Source of the DNA: JADGHQ01 sp045805385
Lineage (GTDB): Bacteria > Actinomycetota > Thermoleophilia > Solirubrobacterales > Thermoleophilaceae
Direction: 5' to 3'
NCBI GenBank assembly: GCA_045805385.1
Contig: JBJMLG010000236.1
Span: forward strand, 1-9,004
Length of the DNA: 9,004 nucleotides
The notes below the pieces were generated by a model. The model was not told the origin of the DNA, searched no databases, and was given only the letters and a program-made list of their open reading frames with translations. Positions 4,941-9,004 of this stretch are shown here, piece by piece (the first letter of the stretch is position 1; every line of letters begins with the position of its first letter). The translations under genes and the position numbers were made by a program.

Positions 4941-6182
4941 GTGGACATGCTGAGTGAGATCAACGCGCTGCTGGAGTTCCGCGGGCGCGCGGCGGGGACG
5001 GACGCCGAGCGCCGCGCCGCCGAGCACCTGGCGAACCGCCTGCGCGAGATCGGCCGCGACGCCGACGTCGAGCCGGTGCACGTATATCCCAACTACCCGG
5101 TCGCCCACGCGATCCACGCGCTGCTGGCGATCGCGGGGAGCGTGCTCTCGGTGTCGCACCCGGCGATCGGTGCTGTGCTCGTGCTGGCCGCGATGCTGTC
5201 GGCGTTCGGTGATCTGACCGGCGTCTTCTACGCGGTGCGCCGCCTCACCGGCAGGCGCGCATCCCAGAACGTCGTCTCGCGCGTGGACGCGGGCCGGGAC
5301 GGCACGCTCGTGCTGGTCGCGCACTACGACAGCGCGCGCAGCGGAGCGGTGTTCGGGCGCCGAGTGCAGGAGCGCCGCGCTGTGGTGGGCAACCTGCTCA
5401 GGCGCCCGATCGGCCTGTTCGAGCCGTTCTTCTGGTCGATCGCCGGGGTGCTCGTCTGCACGATCCTGCGGGTCGCGGGGATCGAGGGCCTCCTGCTCAC
5501 AATCGTGCAGTTCGTGTTCACGGTCGTGCTGATCGTGAGCGTGCCGCTGCTGCTCGACATCGCCCTCTCCGACCCCGTCCCCGGCGCGAACGACAACGCC
5601 TCCGGCGTCGCGACGGCGCTGCGGCTCGCCGAGCGCTACGGCTACGTTCTCGACCACTTCCAGGTGTGCGTGCTCTTCACGGGTGCCGAGGAGGGCCTGC
5701 TCGGCGGCATGCGCGAATGGATGCGGCGCCACCGCAAGGAGCTCGCACCCGAGCGGACGGTGTTCGTGAACCTCGACACGGTCGGCGCCGGCACGGTGCG
5801 CTTCACGACCAAGGAGGGGCTCGTGGTGGCCTCGCCCTACCACCCCACTCTGCTCTCGCTGTGCGAGGAGATCGCCGACGAGGACGACGAGGACGGCCGC
5901 TACGGCGCCCGAGGGCTCGTGTCCCGCCACGTGACGGACGCCTACGCCGCGCGCTCGGCCGGCTTCCCGGCGATCACGATCTCGTGCGCGAACGCGCTCG
6001 ACTACGTGCCCGAGTACCACCAGCACACCGACACGCTCGACCACATCGACCCCGAGGCGCTCGACCGCGCCTACGGCTTCTGCTGCGAGCTGATCGAGCG
6101 CCTCGACGCGCGCGTGGGTGCCGATCTCGCCGCCGCGAGCTCGGACAAGGAGACCGCGCTGTCCGAGGAGGAGCCCGTCTAG
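4941..6182 (+). CDS. Membrane-embedded M28-family zinc metallopeptidase
   Basis: The 413-residue protein carries the complete di-zinc aminopeptidase motif set of family M28. It has HYDS (H128, D130), GANDNASG (bridging D218), TGAEEGLLGG (catalytic E250, ligand E251), NLDTVGAG (D279) and YHQHTDTLDHID (H360 or H362 as the last ligand). The N-terminal helix region (LLEFRGRAAGTDAERRAAEHLANRL) also fits. Four hydrophobic segments are inserted: 55-73 and 75-98 before HYDS, and 162-180 and 185-206 between HYDS and NDNASG, so two membrane hairpins interrupt the catalytic domain. No signal peptide is present, and Arg-rich stretches (100-120 and 138-156) flank the helices on the catalytic side, suggesting the active site faces the cytoplasm. 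The peptide substrate is unknown. Its TAG stop overlaps the stop of the converging small protein gene. Confidence 0.88.
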   Translation: MDMLSEINALLEFRGRAAGTDAERRAAEHLANRLREIGRDADVEPVHVYPNYPVAHAIHALLAIAGSVLSVSHPAIGAVLVLAAMLSAFGDLTGVFYAVRRLTGRRASQNVVSRVDAGRDGTLVLVAHYDSARSGAVFGRRVQERRAVVGNLLRRPIGLFEPFFWSIAGVLVCTILRVAGIEGLLLTIVQFVFTVVLIVSVPLLLDIALSDPVPGANDNASGVATALRLAERYGYVLDHFQVCVLFTGAEEGLLGGMREWMRRHRKELAPERTVFVNLDTVGAGTVRFTTKEGLVVASPYHPTLLSLCEEIADEDDEDGRYGARGLVSRHVTDAYAARSAGFPAITISCANALDYVPEYHQHTDTLDHIDPEALDRAYGFCCELIERLDARVGADLAAASSDKETALSEEEPV

Positions 6183-6535
6183 TCGTCGCTGCCGTGGCCG
6201 CCGCTGCCGCTACGGCGGCCGCCGTGGTCGTCGGTGCCCGACGTCGACGGTGGCGCAGGCGGCGCGGTAGTCGCCACGGGCGGCACGGCAGGAGTCGTGC
6301 TCGGCGGCTTCGCCTGCGAAGTGCGCTTGCGCCGGTGCGCCTTGGCCTTGGCCTTTGACTTGGCCGGCCTGGTTCGGTCAGCTGCAGGCGCGAGCTTCTC
6401 GCCCGCGCTGAGCGGCTCGGAGGAGATCCCGATGCGCTGGCTCGAGATGCTGCTCGCGGCGATCGACACGCCGGCCGCAACGGCGATGCCCGCGAGCGCC
6501 AGCGTGACCCAGAGTGCGATGGTGCGCGATCGCAT
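6179..6535 (-). CDS. Small single-helix protein with basic Pro-rich tail
   Basis: I do not recognise a named family. The 118-residue product has MRSR, one hydrophobic helix (about 5-27), then SSISSQRIGISSEPLSAGEKLAP, a Lys/Arg/Ala stretch (50-68), a Pro/Thr/Ala stretch (70-92), and a Gly/His/Ser/Asp end. It is probably anchored by the N-terminal helix with the tail outside, or released if the helix is cleaved. The ATG at 6535 is chosen because it begins the helix with a basic residue pair and has a -10 hexamer (TACGGT, 6547-6542) six bases upstream. A GTG at 6583 would add 16 residues and overlap the kinase stop. It follows the kinase on the same strand, so it may be a target or accessory of the two-component system. 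Confidence 0.7.
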   Translation of the reverse strand: MRSRTIALWVTLALAGIAVAAGVSIAASSISSQRIGISSEPLSAGEKLAPAADRTRPAKSKAKAKAHRRKRTSQAKPPSTTPAVPPVATTAPPAPPSTSGTDDHGGRRSGSGGHGSDD

Positions 6536-6541
6536 GCGGCG

Positions 6542-6547
6542 ACCGTA
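6542..6547 (-). promoter_or_regulatory. -10 element of small protein gene
   Basis: The minus strand reads TACGGT, ending six bases before the ATG at 6535, which places the transcript start on the ATG itself. It lies in the 44-base gap after the kinase gene, so the small gene may be transcribed on its own as well as from the regulator promoter. Confidence 0.35.
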
Positions 6548-6579
6548 GCGACCGTCAGGCAAAGGATCGGTTAAGTGGC

Positions 6580-7965
6580 TCACTGGCTGCCGTCATCACT
6601 CGCGGGGAACGCGATCGACGCGCGCGTGCCGCCGCCCGAGCGGCGCGACAGCGTCGCATCGCCGCCCCAGCGCCGCGCCAGCTCGCGCGCGATCGTGAGG
6701 CCGAGGCCGGTACCCGGCACGCCGTCCCGGCCCGCGCGGCCGCGGTGGAAGCGCTCGAACACCGCCTCCTCCTCGCCCGGTCCAAGCCCCGCGCCGCGGT
6801 CGAGCACCGCGATCTCTCCCGACTCCACGCGCAGCTCCACGTCGCTGCCCTCCGGCGAGTACTTGAGCGCGTTCTCGACGATCACGTCGAGCGCGCGGTC
6901 GAGGTCGGCGCGGGCGCAGTGCGCGTGGGCGGGTTCGCTGTCGCGCCCGCGGTGAAGGCTCACATCCCGCTCCGCGGCCAGGCCCTGCCAGCGCTTGAGT
7001 GCGCGGTCCGCCGCCAGCGAGAGCTCGAGGTCCTCGGCCGGCGCGTCGTGCTCGCCGGCGCGGCTGAGCACGAGCAGTTCGTCCACGATCGCGGACAGGC
7101 GATCGGCCTCGTGCAGGCCCTCGTCGATCTCGTGCGCCGCCTCCCCGCTCACCCCCGACGCACGCGCCTCCTCCATGCGCAGCCTCAGCCCGGTGAGCGG
7201 GGTGCGCAGCTGGTGCGACGCGTCGGCCACGAACTGGCGCTGACTCTCGAGGGCGCGCGCGAGGCGGTCGGTCATCTCGTTGAACGACCGCGCGAGCGAG
7301 CGCTGCTCGGAGCTGCCCTCCACCGGCGCGCGAACCTCCAGGTGGCCGGCGGCCACCCGGCGCATCGCGTCGTCGAGTCTGCGAATCGGCCGCGAGATCG
7401 TGGCCGCGATCACCAAACCCGCGCCCAGCCCGAGTAGCAGCACCACGGCGCCGATCAGGGCGAGGCCGCCGATCGTGCGCCACACGGAGCGGTTCACCGC
7501 CGCCACGTCCTGCGTGATGCGCACCGCGCCCGCCGGGCGGCCGTTCTCGACGATCGGCACCGCGGTGGCGAGGATGTCTGTCTTGAGCGTGTCGCTGTGG
7601 CGCCGTTGCTGCACGCTTCGGCCCCGAAGCGCTGCCGCGACCTCCGGGCGGCTCGTGTAGCTCGTGCCGATGTCGTTGGTGCCGGCGCTGTCGGCCGCCA
7701 CCCTGCCGCGCCGGTCGAGTATCAGCACGCGGCCGCGAACGGTCGCGCCCGCCGTGACGGCGAGCTGTTCGAGCCGCGTGCGGTTCGCGCGCGTGAGGAG
7801 ACCTGCCGAGGTCGCGGCCACCACGTCGGACTGGCTGCGCGCCTGCGAGCGCACCTCGGAGTCCACGCGGTCGCGCAGGCTGAGCGCGAGCGGCACACCG
7901 AAGGCCACCAGCGCGAGCAGCAGCACGTACGCGAGCGCCAGCAGCAGGCGCGTGCGGAGGCTTAC
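6580..7965 (-). CDS. Sensor histidine kinase (Cache-like sensor, HAMP, HisKA, HATPase)
   Basis: Counting from the GTA at 7965 (461 residues): transmembrane helix 6-30, extracytoplasmic sensor about 31-162, second helix 163-190, HAMP 191-242, HisKA with H-box FVADASHQLRTPLTGL (phospho-accepting H251), and HATPase with N box NALKYS (N365), DRGAGLG (389-395), FERF (403-406) and GTGLGL (418-423). The sensor pattern VLILDRRGRVAADS ... ILATAVPI ... GRPAGAVRI is that of a PAS/Cache-type ligand domain. It would autophosphorylate and pass phosphate to the adjacent regulator. GGAGGAG sits five bases before GTA at 7965-7963, and relatives begin at this point with the same SLRTRLLL pattern, yet GTA is not a normal start. 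The first canonical in-frame start downstream is GTG 7926, which removes part of helix 1; upstream, only TTG 8115. The GTA overlaps the regulator's stop. Confidence 0.9.
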   Translation of the reverse strand, partial: VSLRTRLLLALAYVLLLALVAFGVPLALSLRDRVDSEVRSQARSQSDVVAATSAGLLTRANRTRLEQLAVTAGATVRGRVLILDRRGRVAADSAGTNDIGTSYTSRPEVAAALRGRSVQQRRHSDTLKTDILATAVPIVENGRPAGAVRITQDVAAVNRSVWRTIGGLALIGAVVLLLGLGAGLVIAATISRPIRRLDDAMRRVAAGHLEVRAPVEGSSEQRSLARSFNEMTDRLARALESQRQFVADASHQLRTPLTGLRLRMEEARASGVSGEAAHEIDEGLHEADRLSAIVDELLVLSRAGEHDAPAEDLELSLAADRALKRWQGLAAERDVSLHRGRDSEPAHAHCARADLDRALDVIVENALKYSPEGSDVELRVESGEIAVLDRGAGLGPGEEEAVFERFHRGRAGRDGVPGTGLGLTIARELARRWGGDATLSRRSGGGTRASIAFPASDDGSQ

Positions 7966-8663
7966 GGCTGCTCCTCCATCGGCGTGAAGCGGAATCCGAC
8001 ACCGCGCACGGTGTGGATGAAGCGCGGCTCCGCCGGGTCGTCGGTGAGCTTGCGGCGAAGTGAGGCGACGTGCACGTCGAGCGTCTTCGTGGAGCCGAAC
8101 CAGTTCTCGTCCCAAACCTCGGACATCAGGTCCTCGCGCTTCACCACGCGGCCCGCGTCCCGCATGAGACGTACGAGCAGATCGAACTCCTTGCGAGTCA
8201 GATCCAGCTCATGGCCTTCGAGCGTCGCATGGCGCGCGCCGGTGTCGACCTGGAGCGTGTCGACCCGGTACTCGCGCGCGGGCTCGTCGCCGCCGCCGTC
8301 GGCGCGGCGCAGCACCGCGCGGATGCGGGCGATCACCTCGGGCCCGCTGAACGGCTTCACCACGTAGTCGTCGGCGCCGAGCTCGAGCCCGACGATGCGG
8401 TCGGTCTCCGTGCCGCGTGCGGTGAGCATGATTATCGGCACGTCCGAGCGGCGGCGCATCTCGCGGCACACGTCGCGGCCGTCGCCGTCGGGAAGCATCA
8501 GGTCGAGGAGCACGAGCGCGGGCTCCATCCGGCCGAAGAGGTCGAGCGCCTCACGGCCGCTGCGCGCCACCACGGGCTCGAAGCCTTCGCGCGCGAGTGC
8601 CTTCGAGAACGGCTCGGAGATTGAGTGCTCGTCCTCCACGAAGAGGATGCGCAGGCCCGCCAT
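7962..8663 (-). CDS. OmpR/PhoB-family response regulator
   Basis: The 233-residue protein has a receiver domain (1-120) with acidic pocket E10-D11, phospho-acceptor D54 (LVLLDLMLPDGDG), T81 (IIMLTAR) and K103 (VVKPF). A winged-helix DNA-binding domain follows (about 130-228), with RKEFDLLVRLM, TLDVHVASLRRKL and the wing HTVRGVGFRF. It is a transcription factor activated by the kinase next to it. The true start is ATG 8663, directly before the first receiver strand; the longer frame back to 8801 adds 46 residues of non-conserved, promoter-region sequence. A -10 hexamer six bases upstream makes the message leaderless. The stop overlaps the kinase frame by three bases, so the kinase depends on translational coupling through the GGAGGAG inside this gene. 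Confidence 0.95.
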   Translation of the reverse strand: MAGLRILFVEDEHSISEPFSKALAREGFEPVVARSGREALDLFGRMEPALVLLDLMLPDGDGRDVCREMRRRSDVPIIMLTARGTETDRIVGLELGADDYVVKPFSGPEVIARIRAVLRRADGGGDEPAREYRVDTLQVDTGARHATLEGHELDLTRKEFDLLVRLMRDAGRVVKREDLMSEVWDENWFGSTKTLDVHVASLRRKLTDDPAEPRFIHTVRGVGFRFTPMEEQP

Positions 8664-8669
8664 GAGGCA

Positions 8670-8675
8670 AGAGTA
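8670..8675 (-). promoter_or_regulatory. -10 element of response regulator operon
   Basis: The minus strand reads TACTCT, ending six bases before the ATG at 8663. There is no TTGACA-like hexamer at the -35 position (8693-8698 reads CTGGCG on this strand), consistent with an activator-dependent promoter. Confidence 0.45.
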
Positions 8676-8702
8676 GGCGTGCGGACCGGGGTCGCCAGCT
8701 TT

Positions 8703-8719
8703 TTTGCCAAGTCTTTGCC
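8703..8719. promoter_or_regulatory. 11-base-spaced direct repeat, probable regulator operator
   Basis: TTTGCC occurs at 8703-8708 and again at 8714-8719, start to start 11 bases. OmpR/PhoB-type regulators bind as head-to-tail dimers to direct repeats of this period. If the regulator message starts at its ATG, the repeat lies at about -40 to -56, where PhoB-type activators sit. It is also upstream of the divergent partial gene. Autoregulation is an inference. Confidence 0.4.
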
Positions 8720-8791
8720 GGGGGCTTCCCGGTAGCTGGCCGGCCGCCCACCACCATGGCGTCGACCGCTTTTCCGAGCAGGGAGGGAACG

Positions 8792-9004
8792 ATGCCATCA
8801 ACTCCAGCAGTGATCGCGACGGGCGTGGCGCTTGCCGGCCTCGGGGGCCTGGCGGGCGCGAACCTCGCCGTCGACTCCGGGACCTCGAGCGCCGCAGCGA
8901 CGCAGTCGTCGAAGGCCCCGGTCGAAGTCCGCACGCAGCTGATCCGGCGCGTGGAGCACCGGGTGAGGCATGAGCGGCGGCACGACCGTAGTGCTCCCGC
9001 GCCC
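8792..9004 (+). CDS. Partial gene: small anchored or secreted protein
   Basis: The frame opens at ATG 8792 after a strong ribosome site (GGGAGGG, four bases before the ATG) and runs to the window edge without a stop (71 codons seen). The N-terminus MPSTPAVIATGVALAGLGGLAGANLA is a hydrophobic helix or signal segment. It is followed by a Ser/Ala/Thr stretch and then KAPVEVRTQLIRRVEHRVRHERRHDR, rich in Arg and His. The protein is therefore probably membrane-anchored with a basic extracytoplasmic part. It is divergent from the regulator gene and shares the intergenic operator-like repeat, so it may belong to the regulon. No family is recognised. Confidence 0.65.
   Translation, partial: MPSTPAVIATGVALAGLGGLAGANLAVDSGTSSAAATQSSKAPVEVRTQLIRRVEHRVRHERRHDRSAPAP

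Noticed and set aside
4470..6044. 524-codon minus-strand open frame
   Set aside because: It is antisense to the M28 peptidase, whose full motif set proves the plus strand. Its translation is a low-complexity mix of Arg, Glu, His and Asp.
6514..7437. 307-codon plus-strand open frame over the kinase
   Set aside because: It is antisense to recognised kinase domains, with Arg/Ala-rich translation and no family features.
6596..8002. 468-codon minus-strand open frame
   Set aside because: It is the histidine kinase region read one frame off; the real frame has H, N and G boxes.
8664..8801. 46-residue N-terminal extension of the response regulator
   Set aside because: It covers the promoter and operator-like repeat and overlaps the divergent gene's start; receiver domains begin at the MAGLRILFVEDE start.
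1..9004. CRISPR array, insertion sequence or transposase
   Set aside because: No regularly spaced repeats, terminal inverted repeats or transposase motifs were seen on either strand.

Overview
The window is GC-rich double-stranded DNA with bacterial gene organisation. The gene families (a GAP/Sap-type membrane protein, an OmpR-type two-component pair, a membrane M28 peptidase), tRNAs lacking an encoded CCA end, and many genes that seem to lack a 5' leader all suggest a high-GC actinobacterium, perhaps of the Thermoleophilia/Solirubrobacterales type. The lineage is an inference from style and families, not from a marker gene. Most long open frames overlapping the genes on other frames are GC-driven shadows.

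Left part (1-1110): about 200 bases with no supported gene, then two back-to-back tRNA genes, tRNA-Trp(CCA) on the minus strand with its own hairpin/T-tract terminator and tRNA-Leu(UAG) on the plus strand. A six-helix GAP-family membrane protein follows on the minus strand. Middle left (1178-3598): a secreted lysyl-oxidase-like protein that keeps the cofactor Lys/Tyr pair but has lost the copper histidines; a HAD phosphatase; a small VOC (glyoxalase-fold) protein divergent from it, with overlapping -10 elements; and a four-helix membrane protein.

The most striking feature (3603-4268) lies four bases after that membrane protein. It is a rhodanese domain followed by a CBS-pair-like domain, interrupted once by an in-frame UGA. 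Past the UGA the same frame carries on with rhodanese sequence and no further stop for 154 codons. The UGA sits five residues after the catalytic-loop Cys (CWDGL-UGA-DLSPRAA), where I recall relatives having Cys. It is followed at SECIS-like distance by a strong hairpin with a CGUGC loop. I read this as a candidate selenoprotein; a nonsense mutation or base error is the alternative.

Right part: tRNA-Leu(CAA) on the minus strand, a four-helix membrane protein of unknown role with a good promoter and Shine-Dalgarno, and a membrane-embedded M28 metallopeptidase on the plus strand. The peptidase converges, with stops sharing a CTAG, on a minus-strand signalling cluster: OmpR/PhoB response regulator, sensor histidine kinase, and a small single-helix protein with a basic Pro-rich tail. 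A divergent partial gene for another small secreted or anchored protein runs off the right edge. An 11-base-spaced direct repeat between regulator and partial gene looks like a response-regulator operator. The kinase lacks a normal start codon at the expected place (GTA where relatives would have GTG).

A recurring signal is a TAnnnT-like -10 hexamer ending 6-10 bases before the start codon of at least seven genes, which implies largely leaderless transcripts.
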